Notes: a model not told the origin generated them from the sequence alone. 64,000 nucleotides of DNA from Lateolabrax maculatus (GCA_031216445.1 CM062213.1:6602501-6666500), one strand, 5' to 3'. Positions 39,897 through 52,326 are shown, numbered from the stretch's first letter. Numbers and translations: made by a program.

Positions 39897-40240
39897 GATG
39901 ACGATGGAAGAGTGAGGTAGGCCTTACATGCCCATGGTCCCTTCTCTAGAAAGAGGAAGAGAGGGATGGAGGGAGGAGAGAACCAGCATGCAACAAGACA
40001 AAGAGTAAGCATGTCGGAGAGAGGGAGGGAGACTGGGAAAACGAAAATAAGAAAAAAGGCAGAGAGAGGGGTGATGCGGAACGATGGAGGGAGACGCAAA
40101 CGACGAGGCTTCTCCCGACAGGAAGAGGGGGAAAGAGAAGGGGGGAGAGTGAGGGGAGGAAAACTGGGAAAGAAAGTGAGTGGCAGCATAAGTCTGGAGG
40201 AAGGAGGAAGGAGAGAGGGTGAGAAGAGGAAATGCCTAAA
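39285..40240 (+). repeat. Purine-rich region with two (GA)n runs
   Basis: (GA)n at 39285-39303 and 39850-39891, with strongly purine-biased plus strand from about 39940 to 40240 (ggaagg, gagagg motifs). Open frames on both strands here come from the composition bias. Confidence 0.85.
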
Positions 40241-41385
40241 GATGAGGCTGTCACACTGGTTTAAAATGCCGAGCAGTAAGGGAAACTGGAAAAGGAGCTG
40301 GATTTTGCAGAGTAGTAACACACAGACGCCGCAAACTGTGAGCGCGAACACAGTCCATATATCGGCTCGCCGCATGAAAGCAATAAATCACAGTACAGTA
40401 TACCCTGAAGAATACAATTATGCACTGAAAATCCTTTCACACATATAAACAATTTTAATGACCCAGTGAGGTGGTTTTTCACTCCAATCGTGAAAGTCCC
40501 ACGTGAGCGTCATGGAATTTAACTCAAATCCTCCCCTTTAATTCCTTTTTAAATCTTTAAATCCTTCATCAATATATGCAGTAAAACAAAATATTTAGGG
40601 CCAGTGTGACAGTGCCAAGTCCCGATTCAGTTCTCACTTGGGCACAGCTCTTCTGCTTTGTCATCCATCTACAATCTAATTAGACCTTAAATATGCAGCT
40701 CACTGAAAAGTCCAGAGGAATGCGACGGGGGGGCGAGCCACACAAAGGCAGGACCAGAGGGGTGCAAAGTGCACATGTCAGCTCGAATTCCAAAGTTTGG
40801 ACATCACAGATTTACCCTTCACGGCAGCAGCCAGACCGGACAGGGCAGACTTTCAAAATTCATGAGACCGCTGGTCTATTGTGGGGCAGATCTGTATCAT
40901 AATTAGGGATGATTGAGGCAAATTGCTTGTAATTTTCTGGCTGGGCTGTCGGCTTTCATGTGAAATGCCATGCAAGGTCACTGTTTTGCAAAAAAAAAAA
41001 ACTTTTTGAAAGCTTGAAAGGATAATCATCTAGGTGAGATTGTTTCTCACAGATTTCCCTCAGTTCTCTTGTAGATAAGAAGATGTGTGGCACTCTGGAC
41101 GTGTGTAAACACCTACAAATATCATTCAGATCTATAGCTCCTCCCTGGATAGTCACCTGCAGCTCTTTTCCCCCCAAGAGCAACCTGGACAGTCATTTCC
41201 GACTGTCAGCTGAATGAAAAAATAAAGAAAGAGTGTGACATATCCAGTCCTTTCACAAAGCGAGTCATCGCTATGTTTGGTTACAGTACTGCCACTCCTT
41301 GCTGTCAGTCACACACCCGCATAAAGTAATGCTTGTTTTGACTGTGCAAGTCAGGTACACTACTGTTGTGTGGTCGGCGCGATGT

Positions 41386-41476
41386 CAGTGCCTCTGTGGC
41401 TGAGTGATTTAAAGCTGTGGACTGTGGGCACCACCTCTTAAACAAACACCCAGCGTCACGGTTCAGGTCCCACGTC
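41386..41476 (+). mobile_element. tRNA-Ser/Leu-like SINE head or tRNA pseudogene
   Basis: TGGCTGAGTGATT (41397-41409) fits an A box and CGGTTCAGGTCCC (41459-41471) a B box; the 60-nt spacing suits a class II (long variable arm) tRNA. The cloverleaf arms do not pair well over the whole length, so a working tRNA gene is unlikely. Confidence 0.45.
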
Positions 41477-41906
41477 ATTTACATGTGAATGCTGGTCACA
41501 GGCGTTGGACTGTCAATAAGAAAGCTGCCGCCTGACTGAACTGAGGCACAACTGGGGTCATGCCACTTATGATAAAGCCTGACCATGTTTGTCACGTAAC
41601 ACCTGTGTCTTACAGGGGCGTTCAAGTGGCGCCACAGAGGATAAAATACACCAGTCATTACCACTAGGTTTATATTAACTGTCTAAAATCCACTTAAATA
41701 TGAACTGAGTATTGCAGTGATTTTCTTTTTTTATGAGAATAGGCTCTAGTCTCCCCCCCCAACAAAAAAAAAAGGTTAAAATGATGTCCCATCCCATGCT
41801 CCTCTAATATGATTCATGATCAAAATGAAAATAAAATGGGCTCCAAATGAATTCACGCAGCGTGCCGGGTCCGGGTGGGTGGTCTAATTTGGTTAACCAG
41901 GATTTG

Positions 41907-41909
<3 letters not shown>

Positions 41910-41938
<29 letters not shown>
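41910..41938 (+). repeat. A29 homopolymer
   Basis: 29 consecutive A, followed by aaataaataaat; could be an old retroposon tail, but no body is recognised upstream. Confidence 0.9.
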
Positions 41939-41940
<2 letters not shown>

Positions 41941-42489
41941 AAAGAAATAAATAAATAGAACTGAGGGGAATCTGACAGAGCAATGAGAGCGTTTTCAATA
42001 GCTGACAAACCAATGCGCACTCCACACACCCACAGACCCACAGACTCAGAGGATTCAGCTGCACACACACACACTGCCTCTCCTTCGTTAGCAGATTGAC
42101 GCTCTTTTCACGCCGCACCAACACCGTTTCTAATTGTGTCAAGGCCAATCGATCTTTATTTATTTTTATTTTAAAAAGCCAGCGCCTCGCACACCCCCGG
42201 AGGCGTCCGACACAACTCCTCCCTCAGGTCCATTTAAGAGAAAAAAAAAACCTGCAAATGTGCCAAAACAAACAAGCACGAAAGCAAATGTTCAATCTGC
42301 AGCCACGCAGCCTCCCGCACTATTTCTCCAGGCGACAGAGAATACCTGTGATTCCTCCTGCGAGGCAATGCAACAGCCAGACCAGCCTGCCAGACCAGCC
42401 TGCCAGCCCGTCACCAAACGCCGAGAAGTCTCCACATATTACTGCAAGACCAAGCTTTTTCCAGACCACAAAAGTCTATTTATTGGTTC

Positions 42490-42596
42490 TTTTTTTTTTT
42501 TTTTTTTTGTGACTGCAGCTGATGTTCTCCAAGCAGCCAGAAACTCACCTCACTGCACCAAATCCTTGCAATAAAAAAAAAAAAAAAAAAAAAAAA
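42490..42596 (+). repeat. T19 and A24 homopolymers flanking a minus-strand donor
   Basis: T19 at 42490-42508 and A24 at 42573-42596. The intervening 64 bp contains the minus-strand GAG|GTGAGT donor candidate. Confidence 0.9.
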
Positions 42597-43050
42597 CACC
42601 AATATTTTTTGGAGTTTGACGCGCCAGGTGCTTAAATAAAAAAAATAAAATAAAAAAAGAGAAACGTCCACATTCGTGAAGTTAGCGGGATAAAGCCTCG
42701 TTGAGCGCCCGGAATATCCGCAGTTTGGTGTGGATGAATCCGACAGGCGGTCACACCGGGGCGCACGCTCCGCACACCGCCGACACACACCCGAGCCTCC
42801 GCACACCTCAGCAGCTGGAGCTCCGCGCCGCTCCGCTCTCCCCCCGCTCCCCGTGCGCCCTGAGCCTCGCTCGGCCTGAGGTCGGAGCCCCCTGCCGCTC
42901 CTCAGACCCGCGGAGGAGCCGGACGCGGAGAGCGCAGGACGGAGACGCGCGGCGCAGCGAGCCCGCCACACCGGAGCACCGGAGAGGAGGTGTAGGAAAA
43001 AAAGAACATGTAACCTAAATATCTCAGCCGCCGCTTCCACGCTGAGGGGG

Positions 43051-43310
43051 GAGAGAGGAGGAGGAGGAGGAGGAGGAGGCTCCGTGCCGGAGTTTTCTCG
43101 GTACTTACAGGTTCAAGTGGTCCGCAGGCTCGGTATCCTCGCCATGGTTTTAAATTCCAAAACTTGGGGACATTCCGCGCTGGTCACGGAGTGGCGGTGC
43201 TCTCTCTCCGGCGGATCCCTGCGTGTGAATGGAGAGGAGAGGAATGCAACTCCGGCTCCGGGAGGAGGGGGAGGAGGAGGAGGAGGAGGTGGAGGGAGGG
43301 AGGGAGGAGG
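43051..43310 (+). repeat. Two (GGA)n purine tracts inside the CpG island
   Basis: (GGA)n at about 43057-43080 and an interrupted GGA/GGGA array at about 43259-43312. There are three adjacent GGG runs, so the strict four-run G3 quadruplex rule is not met, but many GG runs could form weaker quadruplexes. The putative transcript (minus) would carry CCU repeats. Confidence 0.8.
43113..43145 (-). other. Candidate first-exon uORF with ideal Kozak context (MARIPSLRTT)
   Basis: Minus strand ACCATGG starts a 10-codon ORF that ends in TGA 4 nt before the GTAAGT donor at 43108. A longer open frame continues upstream through proline-rich, GGA-repeat-derived codons and is likely fortuitous. It is relevant only if this block is transcribed on the minus strand. 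Confidence 0.3.
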
Positions 43311-46300
43311 AGGCGCTCTGCTGCTGCAGTGCCGCAGCGGGTCCATAGAGGGCGCCCCCGGGCCGGGTCCCGGTGTGACAGGGACACGTGTGGAAAGTCT
43401 CTCCCACACTATTATAAAGTAATTGATTGTATGTTGTATTCAATTTTACTTTATTTGAATTATTTGTTTAAATATTATGATTCGTATATTTTGTTATATA
43501 GCATTCTATGAGACTATAAGACTGATACAAACATCTTCCAACATCTTTTCAGTTACCTGATATATAACTGCAGCTTCACAGTACAGTTTCATTTAGTGAC
43601 ATTTTAGTGTATTTTACTGTACAGCTTCACAATATTCACTGTACTTAACTTGCACTGATGCATATCATACATTACAGTAGGCTATATTAGCGTCACTGTA
43701 CATATTAGAGTTAACATTATTGTGTATATAATGTTATTGATCCATCTATCTAAAACTTAATATGTATTATCATTATTTATTATTATTTATATAGTCGTTA
43801 CATGAAGCACTTTTCATTCAGGTGAAGAAAGGAATAATTTCAACTCAGTACTGTTCTTTTCATGTTGTATCAATTACTTTCATGATCTTTCTCATATTTT
43901 AGGTACAATAGTACTAGTAATAGACAGGTCAGAGAATGTGGCAAAAAAAAAGCAAGTCAGGAAATAAATCTTTTGAATGTGTGCAAAAGCAACATTTTCT
44001 GTCTTGCACATTTTGACACAGAGCACCTGACACATATATAAAAGGCCTTGTGGGAGTCTCATGTTCACTGTAAAAATATTCCCAGAATTGATCATTTAGT
44101 TTTACACAAAAGTCTGTCACCATAATGTCTAGACTGTATATATAGGTACGGTGACGTAAAATGAATTCACTTTAAAATTAGAGTATTCAGTTACTACTGA
44201 ACTCTAATTCAAAAGTGTAAATAAAAAAGAATCATAGATATGGTTAATACCCAACAACCCAACTATTCATAAACATATTAAAATCATCAAAAGTAAATTT
44301 GAAAGCACCTTTCTGACTCAAAGTTTGGGCAAATGTAACGGTTACATAAGAATTGGCTCACAGCAAAGGAAAGGTAATGTGTATGATTTACGGGATGGTG
44401 GTGGGAGGGGGGGAGGACAACAAATATTTGCAGGACACCTGAATGACATTGATAGTGAGCAAAGCCCTGACAGGCACAGTTTAGCCTCAATGTGGTGCAG
44501 AACAGCGGATACCTGCAGGTTACATCAACGGCAGAACATGTCTCAGCGAAACTTACAGTGAATGGTGTTTAAAATAGAAAAACACCCTGGGAGATGACGG
44601 GAGACAGGTTGGACTGTTAGTTCAACAAAAACAAGGCGGGCTCCTAATTAAATGAGGAGGCCCCGAGCCTGCCTGTCGCGTCCCATCAGCCCGACACATT
44701 CACGCAAACTAACTTACACTGAGTGACACTCCGATGACAGATTTTGGACTAAAGCTGCGCCCGTAACGCTTTCCAGCCAACTTTTAATTCTTACTCTTTA
44801 CTCATGATAAGCAACCTCAAGACAGTGAAAGTGACTTTGAAAAGCTGAATTTCAATATTAATCAAACAGTCAGTGAACATCAGGAGCCTATGAAAAAGTG
44901 TGTTTTGGGCACTGTTCCATGAGTTCTCTGCAGCGAGGAAGCTTTTGGGATAACTGAGTTATTCAAACAGGCAGCTCAGGTTACCAATTGCACTCAGGAG
45001 AGCAGAGAGCAAGATGTGGCACTAACCGCACCACCTGGCCCCATATACAGAGTGTGTATATATGTTTGTATGTGTGTGTGTTTCAGAGTAGTAGGGGGAA
45101 TGTGTATTTTTGATTGAGAAAGATAAAAAACATTTGTGTGTGTTATGTGGATAAAAGAGCAGCTGAATTTCAGTTCACGCCAGGAAATTTCCCTTGAGTC
45201 TATCACACCACCCAGCTTTCAATGGTTTTCAAAAGCCCACTGTCTGCCATTAGAAATGGTTGGTTTGGCCATAGTAATACGAAGAGATTAGCCTCACTTA
45301 CCATGTGAAAGGCCTCTGGACAAAGCCATTCCCTATCTCACACTTAAACACTAACACATTGATTAGCTCTGTGTTAGTGCGGTTCACGTCCGTCCAGTTC
45401 CACTTCAGGCCTACTGTACGTTCTCATGGGAATGTTTTCCTGGTGTATGAACCACATCAGACTGGGTACAAAGTTGGCCTTGTGCAAAGCAGGATCAAAA
45501 GGAAGTGTGCAAAATGGGCATTGGCTTCCTTTCTGTTGCGTGTTGACTGTTTCTCAGTCTTCTATCATAATACAGTCCAAATAAAGATACAGCACCTAAA
45601 AGATGCTTAAATAAAACACTTCCTTTATATACTCACCTACAGAGAACCACCAGAAGTCATTTTGCATACAGTGCTCAGTGATGTATTTCTTTAAAGGGCC
45701 AGATTAATCTTGGCTGTCATGATTTGACTAGACAGTGCACAGGCCGAGTTGCTGGGCTGAAAGCACAGAGAATATTAAATAAATGTACGCATGGCTGTTG
45801 GGTGGTTTGCTGCTGTTTTGCTCTCTATTTGCTTTTTTTATTTATTATTATTCATGCACTATTAATGGGCTTGTGTTTGGCAAGAGGAACAAACATTTTA
45901 AGTGAGCAGAGAAATACAAGAACTGACTGATCAGAGGGAAAAGAGTCCCGGTTGTCCTTGAAAACACACACACAGGAAACACTAACCTGCACTTGTGCAG
46001 ACGCATACATATAATTCTGTGCAAACAAACTCATACAACTAAGCAAGGATGTGTGAATTACTACTGTGCACCCACACATACAAAACAAAGAAGCGCAGAT
46101 TCTGCAGCTTTTCTATCTATGCCATTTGAATAGTAAAAAAAAAACCCACAAAAAGACACAATAGACTGCATTCATAGAGAGCCGATATTAAAATGATCAG
46201 AGTCTCATGCACTGACACTACCCTGTGTTTCCAGACATTCCTGATAAAACAGATAACATGTCAGGGAGTAATAATAATGAGCTCTAAAAGCAAACAAAAA

Positions 46301-48253
46301 ACACTGAAAGATGATCAGTGTTTGAGCTTCACCAGTAGTCAATGCCGTCTCTTTCACTGCCCATGAAACTCAAACCTTCTTACTTAAAAGCAAAGAAAAA
46401 CCATCTGATCGGTGCCAGTTAGGTGAAACTAATCAGATCCGAGCCAATGGGTAAAGTGCAGGTCGGGTCGCCTTGTAACCTGAGGTGGCACAGCTCCGGC
46501 TAAACAGGTAATGAGCCATTAATTGGCTAACAACAAGATGGTTGACTGTTAGGTAGCACGGTTACAGGATATCATCTGGCTAAACCTGTCTGATCTGTTT
46601 GTACAGTCGCTCCGATCTCATTTCAGCTCTCAGGGTCCTCCGCCACTATGGAGCCACGCCATCTGTACACACCGCTGCCAGATCAGGACAGACAGAAACT
46701 TTTTGAAATACCTGTTTGAAGCTAAAGCAAACTGCCAGTCAAAATACCAAAATATGCTCTGCCTGCCTCTGTTGAGATTTAAGAAAATGTTAAGATGTTT
46801 GAGGTGTTAAAAATACCTGCTAAAAGATTCTTGTTTTTCTTGATTTCTGTGACAAGATGATTTCCAGCATTTGTTTTTGTGTTGTCTTTTGTTGTACAGG
46901 TACTGACCTAACATGCTGTTATAACAAAGAAACAATGTCCTCCATGATGATGAAGTCCCCCTTAAGGCCAGTCATGCCTATATATATAAAGCAGGATGAA
47001 TGACAACCTTTGCAGGTAAATCCAAACTAATGTGCATTCAAAATGTTATGTTTTTAATATAGCAGAGGTACATCTGAGTTCCTTATTGTGTCCTAGGCTC
47101 ACTTCACCTTCAATGTATAGTGCAGTCATATATAATATGTATATGTAGGTATATTTATATAACTATTAGTGGAACCACAAAGATCATGTTTTTTTTGTTG
47201 CTTTTAAGTAAGAAGGTGATGAACTGCCTTTATTATGTGCAACATGTTGCAGATTATTAATGTTAAATATGACAAAACATAAAGTTTAAGTAAATCAGAG
47301 AATAACATCTCAACACATGGGCTCATTAGGAAAGATCATACAAGGAGAAATCAAAAAAGTCTTCGGAGGATTGAGCAACCTGGAGTTGGCGGAGGTGAAA
47401 GTGTTTATGCATTTCAACATATGCCACATGTTTGAAATACTAATGTAATATGAGTTAAGAATATTTCCGCCTTAATTATTCATTCAGAGTGCATTTCAGT
47501 TGTGGGAAGCCTTAAGAGACTCTGGAGACTTGTTCTTTAAATCGCTGCAACCTTATAGGCATGCTCATTGGCCATGATTTAATGTGCATCTTTTCATAGA
47601 CCTCAATTATCAATTAACTGTAAGTGTACACCACTGGGAATATCCTCAGTCGTGTCCACCGCATTAACATCCATTAGAAGTGAATCACCTGTCTGCGCTG
47701 GAGCTCCTCAGCTGCTGAATGTTTTCCTCTGGGCTGCAATCTGTCATAGTGGGGAGAAAAGGACTGGTAAGATAAGAATTTGCAATTGGTCGTGAATCAT
47801 TTTAAGGTGCAGACAAATCTCAGAATTAACAGTTTGGATCACAGAGAATGTGTGATAGGCCTAAAGACTGATTAGTCTAATTGTAAATGTGACACGAGAG
47901 CAGCGCCACCATGAAAATACAGCAAATATGTGACCTGATTAAAAACATACGTTGGAGGTCTTAGATCTTTGTCATCAAAAACTAGTTTGTGTAAACAGAA
48001 GTTTGCTGTACCATGAAGCGCTCCTGAGTCAATTAGCGGCAGAGGTTTTAAGATGTATATATAATTGTTATCGAAAGCAATAATGACTTTGATATTACAT
48101 GAATGGAGCAACATCATTAGAGTCATGCTGTGCTAGAAAGCACACCTCACAAAGCGTGGCACTTCAGACGCTTTTCATTTTCTGGGTGCTGTGTGTTGAG
48201 TCAGGTATGCCGACAGTAGGATACTTTATGCTAAGATAGTTAGCAGCTCTGCT

Positions 48254-48269
48254 CCCCCCCCCCCCCCCC
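48254..48269 (+). repeat. C16 homopolymer
   Basis: 16 consecutive C. Confidence 0.9.
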
Positions 48270-51200
48270 TGCCCTCCTATTTTAGGAAGCTCGAAAGACG
48301 GTACCTGGATATTTGGTGCAGTGCCCAATCATAATTAAAATCTAGGTGAGGCCAAGGGAACCTAATTAGTTACAAACAGCCTCTTTGTGTCGTCCCTGCT
48401 GCCGTCAAACACTAACTGTGGCCTTTTTCTGCCGGCCTCTGATGCGTGCGCCTTGGAGCGTGCATGGAAGGGAGACCGGCGAACACCAGCCTTTTGATTA
48501 AACGTGACACATTACATTACGATCAAAATTACAGGAACTTGTGTCGTGACTTTCTTTTGATATTGGCTTTTTTTCTCTCTCTCTTCACATCACTGGCGTG
48601 CTATTCGGAGGACAATGAGGAGGGAAGGAGAAAGAGAAGTGAAGACAGCGCTACTTTCATTTTTCTAGACGTACAACTCATAGCTGCTTTTGTAGATGTC
48701 CTCTAAGACTGTGTGGGCTTGAAAACAATATTATAGCATATGGCTTAAAAATGACCACAAGGCTATCCTCCTCCACCAAGTCAGAACAGTCTTACACCAC
48801 ATGCCACAGCAGTGTGGTTTGATATTGACTGAGTTCCTCCTGAGATCCTTACACAAAACAGTTCTGTTAGTTGAAGCAGTAGGGTTTATGAAATATCTCA
48901 ACAACTATTTTAGAAGGAAGAATTTTCCTGTAGCGCCACAAGCAGGTAGACGCTTTTGGTTTTTACGTGAAGTACCTCCACATCCATAGGATGGATTTCC
49001 ATGAAGTTAGAGGTATTTATTTATATAAGTAATTAAATATTTCTAATGTTTTGAGAAATATATAGCAGGTTATAATGAAATTCCTGATTCCTCTGTATGG
49101 TTTCAGACACATAAGAAGAGTTCCATCATCAGTGCTGATCTTGCATCTGCTCAGCCTTTTACATCAGAATGAATGAGACAGTTCAGGGACCGGCTTAGTG
49201 ATCCTAAATCAGCATTCTTACTCTGGGAGACTTGATACATGTTGGTCCAGACCTTTTCCTGGGACCCCGTGGGAGACAGTGTGTCAAAACATCTATTTCT
49301 AATGACTACCTACTTTGTCTAGCTCATTTTAAACCGGGAGCCTTGTGCCAAGCTTTTGCCCATGCCAGGTTTTAGGTCTCGGTGACAGTAACAGTTTTAG
49401 TCATATCTTGGCAGGTATGCTTATGCCGAGGGTTTCTCTGAGCAGGAAGTTTGGGGTTTGGCTGGTGTTATATTAACAGGGTCTGTCATCTCAGCTGGGC
49501 CCAGAGCTGAAATCAGACCTCACACACTTCTCCGTGATGGATCGTGTTGCCTCTTGTCCACTGAGGACTTGCAGAACAAAGACCATAACTAAAAAATGTT
49601 GCACCTGTGTCTAATGATTTTTTTTTCTCAGGTGTAAAATTGAGAATGTTTGCAACAAGGTGCTGCTGATGCCGTTGCCATTCTGGAGTTCTTACTGAAA
49701 AACAAAAACAGTTCATGTTATCACAATGCCTTTTCCCCCAAATTACCTGCAGTTTCATCATCCCGTGGGAGCTGAAGCTTTTGTACACACTGTTGCTGGA
49801 TCTTTTAGCTCTCTACTGTACTAGCATGGTCCCATCCTGCCCTTGACAGAGGAGCTTGTCACCCTCACACAGTAATTATACCAGAGCCGACGTCTCCTCT
49901 TTCCATTGAATTATTGAGAAGGTGGAGAGGACACAAGATCTCATGTAGTGAGAGACAGCACTGTTCACGTCCCAGTGGCCTCGGGGTAAAAAATCCAAAA
50001 TGGATGCTGTTGCACATAAACAGACCGCCTTCAGATGATACTGTTGAGTCTTTGTTGTCTTACAGCCAGCTTAGGTCACCTGAAAAGTAATCAATCAATA
50101 TCAAGTTATCAAAAAATAAATAAATTCTAACAATACAATTATTTTCAAAGTTTTTTTACTCCGTAATCTGTGGTGCCAGGAGAAATACTGGGTGCCTTGA
50201 AATCAGCTGTAACACAATAAATATGAGCCATGGTGAAATAAGATGGGCATTACTTCCTTTTTTAGGATTGATAATGCAAATGTCAGTACAGCAAACTTCA
50301 GCTGTCAGATTCCCCTTAGACTAATGCTTTCACACAGGAAATCCTGCCATGCTAGTCTCAAAATACAACTTATGCTTGTGTAGAGTCTGCAGCTCGTGGC
50401 ATCTATAGTAGATATACATTTTATGAAATGCACAGTAACCAACCTAAGCTGGATGTCTGCACACTCTGTTTCACTTGTCAGAGGAGGTTTTCTTCAGAAT
50501 AAATAGGACTTGTTTTATTTTATGAAAAGTCAGTGTGCCTGTTTGCAAAGCTAGTGTCTCCACTGCCAGCATGTTATTGTTGCTCCAACATTTTGCTTTT
50601 GATTGCATAAACGAGTCTTCTTTTTTCCACTTCTACATTGAACAACATTGGACAAGGTCATTTAAATACTGAGATTTTCCCCTCAGATAACATAAGGTGG
50701 CTTTGATTTTATTTTAAATCAGTGGAAAAAAATCAAATAATCATGTTGTGAATGAACATGCCTGCCAAAAAAAAAAATGTATAAGTAATTGTGCTCTGAG
50801 AAACGTATAGCAACCGCAGAAAAAAACCTTCACCTTGGTCCTATTAAAAAAGCAAGACTTCACCTCGTAGTTACCATGGCACCACGGGGGTTGTAGATCA
50901 TACCCGCCATTCCTTCATTCTGCCTCCTCTCTGTATGTGGGTTATGATTTTCTTTCACATTTGAAGTGAATGTTATGCTTATGAAGATGCAGACTAAAAA
51001 GTAAAATGAATCACTCAAAGATTGTCTGGACAAATCAACACGCGGTGACGCATTTTACAGGGAGAGACTCATGAGATGAACTTGTGTTTGACAAGATCGT
51101 CACTGTGGCTCAAGAGAAGTGACATTTGTGCTAATGAATATAAAACACAATGAGCGCTTTGTGTTGTATTCTAAGCAACTGAACAGAAATGTCTGAAACA

Positions 51201-51430
51201 CTCAGTCTCTACTGCTCATTTCAATATCTCACACCCTGCTACTCAAGCTGTAAATGACACATTTTATGAAAACATTTTATGGTTCAGAGAACCTTGTTTT
51301 CCTCCTTTGTTCGGGGGGGGGGGGCACTCGAAGCAATCTGCTCTATGGTAAGACCATGATGTTTCTGTAGGATTGTGCTTGAGGACTTGATGTTATTTGT
51401 TTACCTGAGACTGTTTCAGTGTTTCTGTGG

Positions 51431-51444
51431 ACACACACACACAC

Positions 51445-51475
<31 letters not shown>
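51431..51475 (+). repeat. (CA)n microsatellite
   Basis: AC run with one TA and one GC interruption. Confidence 0.95.
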
Positions 51476-52279
51476 AGCATACATACGTGCAAGAATATAC
51501 TTTTTTCTCGCCTTTTCACTCTGAGCTGTCTTCCACACAGGAACCCATTACAGAGAGAAAAGGTGACATGTAGGAGTAGCACAGGATGGCTGGCCTCAGT
51601 TCAGTGCCTCCATCTCCACCCCTGACAGAGCAGTGAATGGCCCTCACTCACAGCTGTCCTGGACTCAGTCAGCCAAGCACAACTCAAACCTGGAAAACAA
51701 TACGATATGCTAGGATGCTAAGATGCGCCTGGCAGTGCAATTTTCCTCCTGGAGGAGATAGAGGGACAGGGAGTTATTTAAATGCTAAACAATGCGACCT
51801 GTTGCCGTAACTCCAGACAGCTTCCTGATGACTTCCTGGTTGCATCGGCCGTATAGGATGCGATGTGTGAGGCCGTATGAGGAAAGTGGGGAAATCCTCT
51901 GAGGTTACATGGCTGATGGTGTCCACACAGGGTAATTTTATTGATTTGTTGCAGTACCCAAACATATGTAGTATGTAAGTAGTATAAAACTACTGCATAC
52001 TGCAATCAGAACAATTACAATTGTGTGTAAATATCAAATGTAGGCTCTCATATTGAAAATTAGCTGCTTCATAAACAGAGCCAGCCGGATTTAATGATAT
52101 TGGCTAGAAACGCCACTTCTACATCACATGGAAAGGTATGGAATGTATTAATACATACAGTATTTTAATAAACAACAAAAGCTGTTAAAGCTCCCATATT
52201 GTCCCAAAAAATACAATACCACTAAGACCAGTTATGATATCCTAAAGATTGCTTGATATTTGATATTTGATATTTGTAT

Positions 52280-52326
52280 TTTTTGATGGAATCAAATATA
52301 ATTTCCCTTCGGGGATGAATAAAGTA

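Larger units (their letters stand above)
8915..42548 (-). other. Putative long 5' intron of plxna1, no supported gene inside
   Basis: It lies between the plexin exon acceptor and the CpG-rich island that has minus-strand donors. Read as intron 1 by inference; plexin genes commonly have long 5' introns. It holds many TG/CA and GA microsatellites, purine-rich tracts (10610-10740, 11070-11400, 20480-20760, 22060-22400, 39280-40240), C20 at 12137-12156, a DR1 site (34260-34272), tRNA-like SINE DNA (about 41390-41475) and an A29 run (41910-41938). ORFs over 100 codons here are low-complexity or resemble nothing I know. In 9.1-10.3, 17.1-20.4, 27.9-28.8, 29.4-30.1, 34.7-35.9 and 37.1-38.9 kb I see only ordinary non-coding sequence. 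Confidence 0.55.
42680..43400 (-). promoter_or_regulatory. CpG-rich island; candidate plxna1 promoter / non-coding first exon
   Basis: CpG dinucleotides are dense from about 42700 to 42990 and again at 43080-43380, whereas flanking DNA is AT-rich or A/T-tract rich. On the minus strand there is an exact GTAAGT donor core at 43108-43103 (context ACCT|GTAAGTACC) and a strong GAG|GTGAGT at 42548-42543. Good plus-strand donors are not seen. An E-box CACGTG lies near 43386 and a weak TATA-like TTATAATA near 43410 on the minus strand. The nearest minus-strand gene is plxna1, 34 kb downstream, so I infer its first exon is here. A divergent or unrelated transcript is possible. Confidence 0.55.
43420..52200. 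other. Gene-free stretch upstream of the CpG island
   Basis: 43420-44300 is AT-rich. No ORF resembles a known protein. It contains candidate conserved-looking blocks near 44620-44720, 46420-46560 and 47460-47780 (homeodomain-type TAAT cores, one TGTGGGAA), C16 at 48254-48269, G-run near 51313-51324 and a CA repeat at 51431-51475. 48700-51200 shows nothing I can name. Confidence 0.6.

Noticed and set aside
39785..40448. 160- and 196-codon frames on both strands
   Set aside because: Produced by the purine-rich tract; Ser/Leu or Arg/Glu low complexity.
41386..41476. Functional tRNA-Ser/Leu gene
   Set aside because: A and B boxes resemble one, but the arms do not pair consistently and no T-run terminator closely follows.
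42480..43040. 186-codon minus frame across the CpG island
   Set aside because: Arg/Ala/Gly-rich from GC-rich DNA and then poly-Phe/Lys from homopolymers; a composition artefact over a putative UTR.
43084..43422. Plus-strand frame with poly-glycine in the CpG island
   Set aside because: Poly-Gly comes from the GGA repeat; no splice donor or homology supports it.
44033..44045. TATATAAAAGG as a core promoter (plus strand)
   Set aside because: Good TATA match, but no nearby CpG block, exon or ORF follows it; AT-rich surroundings make it likely by chance.
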